DNA from: a bacterium
GTDB lineage: Bacteria > Actinomycetota > Acidimicrobiia > Spongiisociales > Spongiisociaceae
Direction of reading: 5' to 3'
DNA: 36,623 nucleotides
Assembly: GCA_028821575.1 (NCBI GenBank)
Contig: JAPPFW010000017.1
Span: 34,328-70,950 of the forward strand
The translations under genes and the position numbers were made by a program. The notes under the pieces were generated by a model, which had not been told where the DNA came from, made no database searches, and saw nothing but the letters and a program-made list of their open reading frames with translations. Of this stretch, positions 26,520 to 34,512 are shown in pieces. Position 1 is the first letter of the stretch. Every line of letters starts with the position of its first letter.

Positions 26520-27035
26520 ATGGGGCAGCAGCCCAACATCGAGATTCTGGCCGCGGACCGGCCCATCGAGGAACTCGATCGAGGCGCCGAGCGGCGCTGG
26601 ACCCCGCGGCGCCCGGGCGAGATCACATCGCCCGCCGACATGCCGTCGGGCGGTTCGTTCGGTCGGCCCGGTCCGGATACGGGATGGGGCCTGCGGATGA
26701 TCCGGGCGGCCTCCTTCGACCGGGGCCGACGCCCCGCCGGTCTGGAGAGCCTGCTGTCCGCTTTGGTCGGCGCCCGGGCTTCACGCGCCCGCAGGGGACC
26801 CACCCGGGAGGATGTCGAGGTTGCACTGTCCCTGGTGGGCCTGCACGAGGACTACGACGCGTCCGGTGAACCCCGGCGCCGGTTGGGACGGTTACGCGAG
26901 CGGTGGCTGGATTCGCTCGCGCACGATCCGTGGCCCGGCCGGTCGGCCCTGGCGGCCATTCCCGTCGATCTCCTTGAAGAGAAGCCGGCGCGGGTCCGGG
27001 CCCGCCTGCTCGCCGAACCCGCCCTGTTGGGCTGA
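26520..27035 (+). CDS. Unknown protein, Arg-rich
   Basis: 171 residues, not recognised. The first 65 residues are rich in Pro, Gly and Arg and probably disordered (ERRWTPRRPGEITSP). The rest is predicted helical with many Arg and Ala, including REDVEVALSLVGLHEDYDA and LGRLRERWLDSL, which look like a helical bundle. There is no signal peptide or membrane segment. It lies between ilvE and the FAH gene on the same strand, with a 51-base gap before and 24 after, so it may share a transcript. The ATG at 26520 has no clear ribosome site. Confidence 0.5.
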   Translation: MGQQPNIEILAADRPIEELDRGAERRWTPRRPGEITSPADMPSGGSFGRPGPDTGWGLRMIRAASFDRGRRPAGLESLLSALVGARASRARRGPTREDVEVALSLVGLHEDYDASGEPRRRLGRLRERWLDSLAHDPWPGRSALAAIPVDLLEEKPARVRARLLAEPALLG

Positions 27036-27059
27036 TCCCGACGCTCCGGAGCGCCCAAC

Positions 27060-27821
27060 ATGAAGATCGTCCGCATGCAGACCCAGGAGGGGATTCGCTA
27101 CGGAGGCGTCGAGCCCGAAGGGATCCGGATCCACGACGGGACGCCGTTCGTCGCCTGGCAACCGACCGAGGTCGTCATCTCCTTCGAGCAGGCCCGGCTC
27201 CTAGCGCCGGTCTTCCCGACCAAGGTGGTGGGGGTCGCCGCCAACTACGTTCTCCATGCCGAGGAGATGGGGCGCCAGCTTCCCGATACGCCCAGCATCT
27301 TCATCAAGCCATCCACTGCGGTGATAGGGCCCAGCCAACCCATTGTGCTCCCCGCCCTCTCGAACGAGGTGCACCACGAGGCCGAACTGGCGGTGGTGAT
27401 AGGAAAGGTCGCTCGCAAGGTGGCCGTCGAAGACGCCTCCTCGGTGGTTCTCGGTTACACCGCGGGCAACGACGTGACCGCACGCGACCTCCGACGGGAG
27501 GACGGTCACCCCAGCAGAGCCAAGGGCTTCGACACCTTCTGCCCACTGGGGCCGGCCATAGAGACGGAGTACGACCCGCTCGAGGACTTCTCGCTCGAGT
27601 GCCGGGTCAACGGCGCCATCAGGCAGGGGTCCTCGATCAACGACATGATCTTCGGCGTGGCCGAGTTGATCTCCTTCATAACCTCGGTCATGACGCTGTT
27701 GCCCGGCGACGTGATCATGACTGGAACTCCGTCCGGGGTGGGTCCCCTGCGCCACGGCGACCTGGTCGAAGTGACCCTCGAGGGGGTGGGCACGCTCTCC
27801 AATCCGGTGGTGGCCGAATGA
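27060..27821 (+). CDS. Fumarylacetoacetate hydrolase family protein
   Basis: 253 residues. FAH-fold enzymes cleave or decarboxylate acylpyruvates and related 2-oxo acids using a divalent metal. The catalytic core shows VVGVAANYVLHAEEMG, PSIFIKPSTAVIGP, the metal glutamates in EVHHEAELAVVIGK, GYTAGNDVTARDLR with the metal Asp, KGFDTFCPLGPA and GDVIMTGTPSGVGP. The ~50-residue lead matches the DUF2437-like N-terminal extension of bacterial family members. The substrate cannot be told (acylpyruvase, oxaloacetate decarboxylase and others share these motifs). Its stop overlaps gltX (ATGA). Confidence 0.88.
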   Translation: MKIVRMQTQEGIRYGGVEPEGIRIHDGTPFVAWQPTEVVISFEQARLLAPVFPTKVVGVAANYVLHAEEMGRQLPDTPSIFIKPSTAVIGPSQPIVLPALSNEVHHEAELAVVIGKVARKVAVEDASSVVLGYTAGNDVTARDLRREDGHPSRAKGFDTFCPLGPAIETEYDPLEDFSLECRVNGAIRQGSSINDMIFGVAELISFITSVMTLLPGDVIMTGTPSGVGPLRHGDLVEVTLEGVGTLSNPVVAE

Positions 27822-29278
27822 TCGCCGACCGGGTTCGCCTTCGCATTGCCCCGTCGCCCACCGGTTACCTCCATGTCGGAAACGTGAGGGCGGCCCTGTT
27901 CAACTGGCTGTACGCCAGGCGCCATGGCGGGGTGTTCATCATCCGCATCGACGACACCGACCAGGCCCGGTCCGACGATCGCTACATCGATGACGTCGTG
28001 GAAGGGTTCCGGTGGCTCGACCTGGACTGGGACGAGGGGGTCGCGGTAGGGGGGCCGCACGGGACCTACCGCCAGTCCGAACGCTTCGAACGCTACCGCG
28101 AGGTGGCGGAGCAGTTCCTCGATGCGGGCCGGGCCTACCACGACTTCCGGCCGGCGGGGGAGTTGGACGAACTCCGCGCCCGGGCCCGCCGGGAGAAGAA
28201 GCCGCCCGGCTACTACATCCGCCGTCCCGCCGGCAGCGACCCCGAGGAAGGTAGGCGCCGTGTCGAGGCAGGAGAGCGGGGTGTCATTCGCTTCTCGACG
28301 GCGGGCCACGCGGTGGAGTTCACCGATCTGGTCCGGGGTGAGATCCGGTTCGAGCCGGACGCCATCGACGACTTCGTGATCCTGCGGTCGGACGGGTCGC
28401 CCACCTACCACCTGGCCTCGACGGTGGACGACATCGACTACCGGATCACCCACGTAGCGCGAGGCGAGGACCTGCTGTCGTCTACCCCCAAGCACATACT
28501 GATGACCGAGGCCCTCGGAGGGGAGCGTCCTGCATACGCCCATCTCCCACTGCTGTTCGGACCGGACGGTCGGAAGCTCTCCAAGCGTCACGGCGACACC
28601 GCGCTGCGCGCCTACCGCGAGGGCGGGTACCTGCCCGACGCGGTGTTCAACTATATGAGCCTGCTGGGCTGGTCGCTCGATCCGGACAACGAGATCTTCG
28701 GTCGGGAGGAGGCGATCCAGGCGTTCGAGCTGACCGATGTCCAGAAGAGCCCAGCCGTGTTCAACCCCGAGAAGCTGGGATGGATGAACGGCGTCTACAT
28801 GCGGTCGATGGCTCCGGAGGACTTCTCGGACATTGCTGCCGATGCGGTCGAGGAGGACCTCGGCCGTGCCCTGGACGGCGACGAGAGAGGCCGGCTGGCC
28901 GGGCTGGCGCCGCTCATACAGGAGCGGGCCAAGCTGACCACCGACATAGCCCCCGCCGCCCGATTCCTATTCGTCGACGTGACCTACGACGAGAAGGCTT
29001 GGCGGAAGGTGATGAAGGCCGACGCCCCGCGAGCGCTGTGCGCTGCCCGAACGCTGCTGGAAGGTATAGAGGACTGGAGGGCGGAAGAGATCGAGCATGC
29101 GCTACGTGCCATGCTGGCCGCCGAGAGCCTGAATCCCCGCAAGGGCTGGCAACCGATCCGGGTTGCGATCACCGGTTCCAACATCTCGCCACCCCTGTTC
29201 GAGACCCTGGAGGCACTCCCCAAGGAGGTCGCCCTCGCCAGAATCACGGCCGCCTTGGAGCGCCTCCTCGGCGGGTGA
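27818..29278 (+). CDS. gltX: Glutamyl-tRNA synthetase
   Basis: 486 residues from the ATG overlapping the FAH stop. A class I synthetase: the HIGH-like motif is in APSPTGYLHVGN, the Glu-site region follows in FIIRIDDTDQARS, and the KMSKS motif is KLSKRHG. The C-terminal helical anticodon-binding domain runs from about 325 to the end. Because gatCAB is present and no GlnRS is seen, it is probably the non-discriminating form that also charges tRNA(Gln) with glutamate; this is inference from context. Sequence is full length. Confidence 0.95.
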   Translation: MIADRVRLRIAPSPTGYLHVGNVRAALFNWLYARRHGGVFIIRIDDTDQARSDDRYIDDVVEGFRWLDLDWDEGVAVGGPHGTYRQSERFERYREVAEQFLDAGRAYHDFRPAGELDELRARARREKKPPGYYIRRPAGSDPEEGRRRVEAGERGVIRFSTAGHAVEFTDLVRGEIRFEPDAIDDFVILRSDGSPTYHLASTVDDIDYRITHVARGEDLLSSTPKHILMTEALGGERPAYAHLPLLFGPDGRKLSKRHGDTALRAYREGGYLPDAVFNYMSLLGWSLDPDNEIFGREEAIQAFELTDVQKSPAVFNPEKLGWMNGVYMRSMAPEDFSDIAADAVEEDLGRALDGDERGRLAGLAPLIQERAKLTTDIAPAARFLFVDVTYDEKAWRKVMKADAPRALCAARTLLEGIEDWRAEEIEHALRAMLAAESLNPRKGWQPIRVAITGSNISPPLFETLEALPKEVALARITAALERLLGG

Positions 29279-29343
29279 GGTCGGCACCCGGTCCGCCGGT
29301 CACTGATGTTGCTGATGCGTGAGCTGGGCGACCGTCTGCCTAG

Positions 29344-30576
29344 TTAGCCGAGAGCGCGGTCGAGGGCTTCGATGAGCCGGTCGATCTCCTCCTGCGTCGT
29401 GTAGTGGATGAAGGACATCCGCAGCACCCCTGGATCTGTAGGTATACCCATCTCATCCAGCAGGCGGGGGGCGTAGAAGTCTCCCGTCCCGATCATCATC
29501 CTGCTTTCGACCAGTGACTTCGCCACGTCGGGCACGGGCCGCTTCAACGGGATGATCGAAACGGTGGGCGCTCGCCGGGTGGGGTCGATGGGGCCGGCAA
29601 CGCGTACGTCGTCGCGGTCGGCCAGGTACGCCAGCAACCGGCCCAGCAGCCCGATCTCGTGGGCCCGGAACATGTCGTGGACCCTCCTGCCTCGTTCGAC
29701 GGTATCGGCGTCCTGCCCTCCGTGATGGGCATACAGGTCGTCCAGGTAGTCGACGATCCCGGCGCAGGCAGCGACTTGGGCGTGGTCGGGTCCGGCCGGG
29801 ACCAACTTGAAGCGGGGCTCGTCGGCCACGAAGTAGTGACCCTCGTTCCCGAGGCGGTCGGCCAGGTCGCGGCGGACGTACATCAGCCCCTGGTGCGGTC
29901 CCCACGTCTTGTAGGCGGAGAACAGGTACACGTCCACCCCGAGCGCCCCGATGTCGGGCAGGCCATGCGGGGCGTAGGACACGCCGTCCACGACGACCCG
30001 GGCCCCGACCGCCTTGGCCCTGGCCACGACCTCGGTGACCGGGTTGATCGCCGCTACCACGTTCGAGGCGTGGGGGAAGGCAACCAGGCGGGTGCGTTCG
30101 GTGATCAACTCGTCGAGATCGGCCAGGTCCAGCGTTCCCCTCTCGGGGTGCACCCGCCACTCCCTGACGGTGATCCCAGTAGCCTCGAGGCGCCTCCACA
30201 CGCCCGCGTTGGCCTCGTGGTCCTGGGTGGAGGCGACGATCTCGTCGCCGTCCCGCCACATCGAGCGGAACGCCCTTGCCAGCACGTAGGTGTTCTGCGA
30301 GGTGGACGGCCCGAAGTGGATCTCGTCCGCACCCACGCCCATCCAGGCCGCCAAGCGCCGGTAGGAGTGCTCCAAAGCCTCGGTGGCCTCCTGCGACAGC
30401 GGGAACGGGTGGTCGGGCTGGACCTTGGTGTGGCGGTAGAAGTGGGTCAGGCGGTCGATCACCTGGCCGCACACATAGGATCCGCCCGCGTTCTCGAAGT
30501 GAGCCCATGCCTCTAGGCGCGGGTCGGAAAAGGCGGGGAATTGGCTGCGGACGTATTCGACGTCGAGTGGTCCCAG
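29344..30576 (-). CDS. Class V aminotransferase, cysteine-desulfurase-like VC1184 subfamily (apparent CTG start)
   Basis: 410 residues if started at CTG 30576; the first standard start (GTG at 30474) would cut off 34 conserved residues. The missing piece LDVEYVRSQFPAF and HFENAGGS is the normal N-terminus of this family, which places F-x-N-A-G-G-S at the substrate/PLP pocket. GGAGG stands five bases before the CTG. Other motifs: GPSTSQNTYVLA, STQDHEANAGVW, VVVDGVSYAPHG and the PLP lysine K223 in SAYKTWGPHQGLMYVR. The S-A-Y-K-x-x-G-P-H form is that of the VC1184/TIGR01976 group, distinct from IscS and without its catalytic Cys loop. The reaction is unknown. Confidence 0.85.
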   Translation of the reverse strand: MGPLDVEYVRSQFPAFSDPRLEAWAHFENAGGSYVCGQVIDRLTHFYRHTKVQPDHPFPLSQEATEALEHSYRRLAAWMGVGADEIHFGPSTSQNTYVLARAFRSMWRDGDEIVASTQDHEANAGVWRRLEATGITVREWRVHPERGTLDLADLDELITERTRLVAFPHASNVVAAINPVTEVVARAKAVGARVVVDGVSYAPHGLPDIGALGVDVYLFSAYKTWGPHQGLMYVRRDLADRLGNEGHYFVADEPRFKLVPAGPDHAQVAACAGIVDYLDDLYAHHGGQDADTVERGRRVHDMFRAHEIGLLGRLLAYLADRDDVRVAGPIDPTRRAPTVSIIPLKRPVPDVAKSLVESRMMIGTGDFYAPRLLDEMGIPTDPGVLRMSFIHYTTQEEIDRLIEALDRALG

Positions 30577-30690
30577 GGATGCCTCCGGGTGAGCGCTGAG
30601 ATGCCTGAGTCTGCCAGATCGGGAGCTGCAGGCGGTGGCCGGATACCCGGTCTCAAGGGCCGGGCTCGGTTCCGTTCTATGCGTAGCGGA

Positions 30691-31104
30691 TCAGGTGCGT
30701 TCCAGGACGACGACCGGTATGACTCTCGAAGTCTTGGACTCGTAGTCCGCGAACTGGGGGTAGTCGCTCTTCTGGCGGGTCCAGATCCGGTCCCGTTCCT
30801 CCCCGAAGGCGACACGGGCCTGCACGGGAACCGTCTCGGTTCCGACCTCCACCTCCGTCCGGGGATTGGCAACCAGGTTGTGGAACCAGTCGGGATTGTT
30901 GTCGGCTCCGCCTTTGGAGGCGAAGATGGCATAGCCTGCAGGCACCTCCTGGTACATGAGCGGGCTGACCCGCCGGATACCCGTACGCGCACCGGCATGG
31001 TGGAGGAGCAAGAGGGGACTCCCCTCGAACATGCCGCCCACCCGGCCGCCGTTGGCGCGGAACTCCTCTATGACAGTCTGATTCCAGTCATTCCAATCGC
31101 TCAT
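30691..31104 (-). CDS. F420-dependent nitroreductase-like protein (Ddn/DUF385 family)
   Basis: 137 residues from the ATG at 31104, chosen because GGGAGGAG lies four to six bases upstream; an in-frame ATG at 31149 exists. The family signatures are NQTVIEEFRANGGRVGGMFEG, LLLHHAGARTGIRRVSPLMY, IFASKGGADNNPDWFHNLVANP and WTRQKSDYPQFADYE. This split-barrel family (deazaflavin-dependent oxidoreductases) uses coenzyme F420 in actinobacteria. The substrate is unknown. It is upstream of the class V aminotransferase on the same strand with a 114-base gap. Confidence 0.9.
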   Translation of the reverse strand: MSDWNDWNQTVIEEFRANGGRVGGMFEGSPLLLLHHAGARTGIRRVSPLMYQEVPAGYAIFASKGGADNNPDWFHNLVANPRTEVEVGTETVPVQARVAFGEERDRIWTRQKSDYPQFADYESKTSRVIPVVVLERT

Positions 31105-31222
31105 CCGCTCCTCCCGTCTTCGTCGCTCCCAGGCGGGCTTCTCGCTCACGGATCATGGCACGATCGCGCAACAACCGAACACCGGGCTACGTGGATCACC
31201 TCTGGTGGTCGCGATGTCGGGT

Positions 31223-31606
31223 TCAGGAGCCTGTTCGGCGGCTTGCATGTCGTGCGGGATGGCCTTCGTGATGTCCCTCGATGCGAGCGATGCTCTTGCC
31301 ATTGGCGGCCACTTCACGGGCTAGATCTCGCAACTGTTTGCGGATGTCGCGAAACTGAGCGTTGATCTGCTCGAACTGTTGGTCGATCCGCTCGAACCTC
31401 TTGAAGATCTGCTCGAGCCTCTTGTCTATCTGCTCGAACCGTCTGTCTATCTGCTCGAACCGTCTGTCGATCCGCTCGAACCGCTGGTCGATGCGGTCGA
31501 ACCGCTTGTCGACCTGGTCGAATCGTCTGACCTGAGACCGCCACAGCATCGTACCGATCCCCACCAGGATCACAGGATTGATCCAGAACGCAATAGAAGA
31601 TTCCAT
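31223..31606 (-). CDS. Membrane-anchored coiled-coil protein made of ten heptads
   Basis: 127 residues from the ATG at 31606, which follows TATGCT by six bases. Residues 5-22 (IAFWINPVILVGIGTMLW) form a single N-terminal membrane anchor. Residues about 27-97 are ten near-identical heptads of the type R-F-E-Q-I-D-R/K/Q, with F and I/V at the a and d positions, predicting a long parallel coiled coil of roughly 10 nm in the cytoplasm. A basic His-rich tail follows. The DNA repeats are 21 bases long. Short proteins of this design (DUF-type, tropomyosin-like) occur in many bacteria without known function. The repeat makes the opposite strand open as well, but only this strand has a promoter and a membrane anchor. 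Confidence 0.7.
   Translation of the reverse strand: MESSIAFWINPVILVGIGTMLWRSQVRRFDQVDKRFDRIDQRFERIDRRFEQIDRRFEQIDKRLEQIFKRFERIDQQFEQINAQFRDIRKQLRDLAREVAANGKSIARIEGHHEGHPARHASRRTGS
31372..31546 (-). repeat. 21-bp tandem repeat encoding heptads
   Basis: Imperfect 21-base units containing CTGCTCGAACCGTCTGTCTA-like sequence on the plus strand; two adjacent units near 31430-31470 are identical. They encode the heptads of the coiled-coil protein. Confidence 0.8.
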
Positions 31607-31612
31607 ACCGAT

Positions 31613-31618
31613 AGCATA
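31613..31618 (-). promoter_or_regulatory. -10 box TATGCT, leaderless start of the coiled-coil gene
   Basis: TATGCT on the minus strand is six bases before the ATG at 31606. An upstream in-frame GTG at 31627 would lie in front of this box. Confidence 0.5.
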
Positions 31619-31705
31619 TATCATCACCGGGCTAAGTCAACCCTCACGGTCGTCCCAGGTCAGGAGGTGGCGGGTAGGGTAGGCCGCCGACTCGGCGGGA
31701 GGCCC

Positions 31706-32623
31706 ATGGTCGATGTAGGGGACCGGATAGCCGGTGGATTGTTGGGAGTCGCGGCAGGTGATGCGCTCGGCGCAACCTTGGAGTTCATGACCGCCTCGGA
31801 GATTCGCCGCCGGTTCGGCATCCACCGGGAGATCACCGGGGGAGGCCCTTTCCACTGGCGTCCGGGACAGGGAACCGACGACACCGACCTCACCTGGGCG
31901 GTTCTGGCCGCTTACCGCGACCAGCCGTACAGCCTCGACCGTGTGGCGGACAACATGCTCGACTGGTACCACACGGGACCCCGCGACATCGGCGGTGCCA
32001 CCGCACGCGCCTTGGGGCGCCTCGACCGGACGGGTGATCCACGAAGCAGCGGCAATACCGGCGAGCGCTCGTGCGGCAACGGGTCGCTGATGCGCTGCAT
32101 TCCCACCGCCCTGGCCCGACCCGAACCGGATCTCCGCCGCAAGGAACTGACCGAGATATCAGCGATCACCCATGCCCACGTCCGGTGCACCGACAGTTGT
32201 GTCGCCTACGGCGAGGTCGTCAACGCACTGCTGGAAGGCGCAGAGGTACAGGCCGCCCTGGCCGCCGCCCGGACACTAGACGTGCACGCGGAGGTCCGGG
32301 CGGCGCTAGACATCGATCCTGCGTTGCCGGTGGACCACCTCCGGACCTCCGGTTACGTCATCGACTCCCTCGGCTGTGCCATCTGGGCACTCCAGCAAGA
32401 TGCCACCTTCGAGGAGGTCATCGTCGCCCTCGTCAACCGCGGCCGCGACACCGACACCACCGGCGCCATCGCCGGAGGCCTGGTCGGGGTACGTCAGGGT
32501 GTCGATGCCATACCGGCCCGCTGGCGGGAGAAACTTGAATGCCACGCCCGTTTCGTCGCGGCCACTTCCGGGTTACTGGCTCTTCGCGCTGATTCCCGTT
32601 GGCGACAAATCGGCTATCGGTGA
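31706..32623 (+). CDS. ADP-ribosylglycohydrolase family protein
   Basis: 305 residues from the ATG at 31706, with GGGAGG just upstream. The long open frame before it is the antisense of the coiled-coil gene. DraG/ARH-type hydrolases remove ADP-ribose from proteins or nucleic acids, using two magnesium ions. Metal motifs are present: GVAAGDALGATLEFM, GQGTDDTDLTWAVLAAY with the T-D-D-T/S-x cluster, GNGSLMRCIP, and the C-terminal RGRDTDTTGAIAGGLVG. All metal-binding acids are intact. The substrate is unknown; no ADP-ribosyltransferase is in the window. Confidence 0.9.
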   Translation: MVDVGDRIAGGLLGVAAGDALGATLEFMTASEIRRRFGIHREITGGGPFHWRPGQGTDDTDLTWAVLAAYRDQPYSLDRVADNMLDWYHTGPRDIGGATARALGRLDRTGDPRSSGNTGERSCGNGSLMRCIPTALARPEPDLRRKELTEISAITHAHVRCTDSCVAYGEVVNALLEGAEVQAALAAARTLDVHAEVRAALDIDPALPVDHLRTSGYVIDSLGCAIWALQQDATFEEVIVALVNRGRDTDTTGAIAGGLVGVRQGVDAIPARWREKLECHARFVAATSGLLALRADSRWRQIGYR

Positions 32624-32667
32624 CCGTTCGGAGTGTCGGCGTAGGCAGACCTCCTCTCTTGTTTGGC

Positions 32668-32673
32668 TAGCAT
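32668..32673 (+). promoter_or_regulatory. -10 box TAGCAT, leaderless start
   Basis: TAGCAT ends six bases before the ATG at 32680, the same arrangement as TAGGAT before the paralogue at 2148. Confidence 0.55.
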
Positions 32674-32679
32674 CGATCC

Positions 32680-33447
32680 ATGGCTCAACTACAACTACGC
32701 CCGCACAGCGTTGGTGACATCATCGACGCCTCGTTCACTGTCTACCGGAAGCGCTTCGGACCGATGATCGCTATCAGCTTGCTGCTGGTGTTCATCCCGT
32801 TCGTGGTGAGTCTCATCGGAGGCTGCACGGCTGAGGGCGCAATCACAGCATGCGACTCAGTCATAGGCTGGATCGGCAGTATCGCGTCCCAGATCGGGGT
32901 TGTTGTGGCGTCGGCCGCTGCCGCTCTGGTGGCCGCCGAGGCCTACGCCGGTATGTCCTCCGACTGGAGGCAGTCCGCTGCGGCAGGGTTGCGCCGGATC
33001 ATTCCGATCGTGATCGTGACTGTGGTCGCTGCCGTGCTCATCACGATTGGCTTCGTGTTCATACTGGTTCCCGGCATCTTTCTGGCAACTTCGTTTGCCG
33101 TGGCCACACCGGCCCTGATGATCGAGAGGGTGGGCCCGATCGAGAGTCTCAAGCGGTCCTGGCGCCTCGCGACCGGCGAACGGTGGCGCATCTTCGGCGC
33201 TGGACTCTCCATGATCGTCATCTCAATCATCGTCTTCGGGATCATCGCTGTGATCGTCTACCTCGCCCTGTCGGGACTTGCCGGGTTGAGCGACGGGGAT
33301 ACGTCCTACTACGTCCAGCAGATCATGACGCTGCTGAGCATTCCGCTGACTGCGGCGGTCGGCGCGGTCCTCTACGTCGATCTGAAGGTACGCAAGGAGG
33401 ACTTGGACTCGGCCGAACTCGGCGCCCTCCTCTCGCGAGTGGATTGA
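32680..33447 (+). CDS. Polytopic membrane protein, paralogue of the one at 2148
   Basis: 255 residues beginning MAQLQLRPHSVGDIIDASFTV, with six or so hydrophobic segments. The loop SLKRSWRLATGERWRIFG and the C-terminal VLYVDLKVRKEDLD match the first copy (ALGRSWRMTSGRRW and MYLDLRVRKEDLD). The proteins are clearly homologous but not recent duplicates. The fold resembles the glycerophosphodiesterase membrane-domain-like group, without catalytic residues. It lacks partner genes on its strand, and a tRNA follows. Function unknown. Confidence 0.75.
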   Translation: MAQLQLRPHSVGDIIDASFTVYRKRFGPMIAISLLLVFIPFVVSLIGGCTAEGAITACDSVIGWIGSIASQIGVVVASAAAALVAAEAYAGMSSDWRQSAAAGLRRIIPIVIVTVVAAVLITIGFVFILVPGIFLATSFAVATPALMIERVGPIESLKRSWRLATGERWRIFGAGLSMIVISIIVFGIIAVIVYLALSGLAGLSDGDTSYYVQQIMTLLSIPLTAAVGAVLYVDLKVRKEDLDSAELGALLSRVD

Positions 33448-33620
33448 CCAGCGGGCCGGGAGTCGAACAAACCGTCATCGGAGACCGTTGTTCTCCTCGT
33501 CAGCGCACATGCCACCTGTGAACCGCGGTCGTCGCCGTGCTCTCGCATTCCAAGGACGAGCACTAGGACGGCTGCATGACCGAAACCGTTCGCTGACGGC
33601 ATAGAATGCCTGACATTGCA

Positions 33621-33694
33621 GGCCCCGTCGTCCAGCCGGCCTAGGACGCCGGCCTTTCAAGCCGGAAACGCGGGTTCGAATCCCGTCGGGGCCA
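33621..33694 (+). tRNA. tRNA-Glu (anticodon UUC)
   Basis: 74 bases, folding by eye into a full cloverleaf: acceptor GGCCCCG/CGGGGCC (7 bp), D arm GTCC/GGAC, anticodon stem CCGGC/GCCGG around loop CTTTCAA (anticodon TTC), T arm GCGGG/CCCGT with TTCGAAT loop (one G-T pair), and discriminator A. The 3' CCA is not fully encoded (A is followed by CAC). It is a substrate for GltX and MnmA of this window. The accessory region begins directly after it. Confidence 0.93.
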
Positions 33695-33915
33695 CACAGG
33701 GTTGTGTCCCGCTGGTAGCGGCGACTGTTGGACGATTGTGTCGGTGACGTGTGGGGTGTGTTCGGGTGTTCTGGTGGGGTCGGGTCGGTAGTTCTCGGGC
33801 TGGTGGTGATTCCCCCTTCGGCATCGGCTCGAATCTTCGCCCGGGCATGGCTGGTCGGTTCCGACAGTCGTGTGTGCCCGGCGCAGCTACCTTGGTGGTC
33901 AACTCCTCATCGAGT

Positions 33916-33921
33916 TATGGT
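33916..33921 (+). promoter_or_regulatory. -10 box TATGGT, leaderless start
   Basis: TATGGT ends seven bases before the ATG at 33929, with no ribosome site. Confidence 0.45.
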
Positions 33922-33928
33922 GTGGTTG

Positions 33929-34225
33929 ATGGCCGACTTGGACTACGACGCTACTATCGCTCTGCTCAACGATCCGGACGTGCCGCTTGACGACGTGGGA
34001 GTGCCGGCACCACCCGAACGGTGGACCCAAATCGCGGAGCTGGCGGACCGGATGTTCTACGAGTCACCGCTGGGCACGCAGGTAGAACACATATGCGACG
34101 TGGCCACCGATCGGGCTGTCAGGCTTCTGGCCGGGATGCCGCCCGACCGTCGGGCTGTTCTGCTGTCCCGGCTGCCAACTCACCAAGCCGCGGAGCTTAC
34201 CGCACGGTTGCCTGCTGCTGTCTGA
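33929..34225 (+). CDS. Unknown 98-residue protein, possible antitoxin of a two-gene module
   Basis: Starts MADLDYDATIALLNDPDVPL. The C-terminal part LLAGMPPDRRAVLLSRLPTH and QAAELTARLP repeats a short P-x-x-R-A-x-x-L-x-x-L-P pattern reminiscent of the MgtE N-domain superhelix, too short to call. The frame is open further upstream (to 33728), but the TATGGT box and the start of acidic sequence favour 33929. It is followed after 27 bases by a small toxin-like gene on the same strand. The pairing of a leaderless small acidic protein with a basic one suggests a toxin-antitoxin-like unit; this is inference. Confidence 0.5.
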   Translation: MADLDYDATIALLNDPDVPLDDVGVPAPPERWTQIAELADRMFYESPLGTQVEHICDVATDRAVRLLAGMPPDRRAVLLSRLPTHQAAELTARLPAAV

Positions 34226-34252
34226 CGGGGTCCTGTCTGAAGGCAGCCGACA

Positions 34253-34486
34253 GTGAAAGTTCTCCGTTCGGCGTTTAGGTACTACTCACGCAGGGAAGTC
34301 ATGTACGTGCTTGCGTACCCGAGAAACATCAGGGATCATTACCCGGATCCCGACAGAACTACGATTGTCGGGTTTACCCAAGGGGGAGTCCCGCTGGTTC
34401 TCCTACAGGATATGAGAACCGGTGCCGTGTACCACGCTCAGCGGGCGGAACGGAAACATCGCCATCTGTTCGCTGACAGTCGGTAG
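34253..34486 (+). CDS. Small basic protein resembling actinobacterial BrnT/DUF4258-like toxins
   Basis: 77 residues from GTG at 34253. The layout V-L-R-S-A-F-R-Y-Y-S-R-R-E-V-M-Y-V-L-A-Y-P, then a central strand TTIVGFTQGGVPLVLL and a terminal VYHAQRAERKHRHLF follows the plan of small proteins with a basic helix, a four-strand sheet and a C-terminal H-A-x-x-x-R motif that occur as second gene of toxin-antitoxin-like pairs. The similarity is by pattern, not by a firm family match. An ATG at 34301 is a possible alternative start. It lies 27 bases after the small acidic gene. Confidence 0.45.
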   Translation: MKVLRSAFRYYSRREVMYVLAYPRNIRDHYPDPDRTTIVGFTQGGVPLVLLQDMRTGAVYHAQRAERKHRHLFADSR

Positions 34487-34512
34487 GACGCACGGCAGGC
34501 CGGCCCCCCAAC

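Noticed and set aside
29659..31365. Plus-strand frames of 285 and 274 codons opposite the aminotransferase and nitroreductase genes
   Set aside because: Both lie antisense to genes with clear motifs; no domain and no promoter.
31379..31705. N-terminal extension of the ADP-ribosylglycohydrolase with L-E-P-L repeats
   Set aside because: It is the antisense reading of the coiled-coil heptads; the family N-terminus starts at the ATG at 31706 after GGGAGG.
33657..33902. Minus-strand frame ending in APTGFEPAFPA
   Set aside because: The PTGFEP ending is the antisense of the tRNA T arm, a well-known false-gene signature; the rest overlaps the leaderless promoter region.
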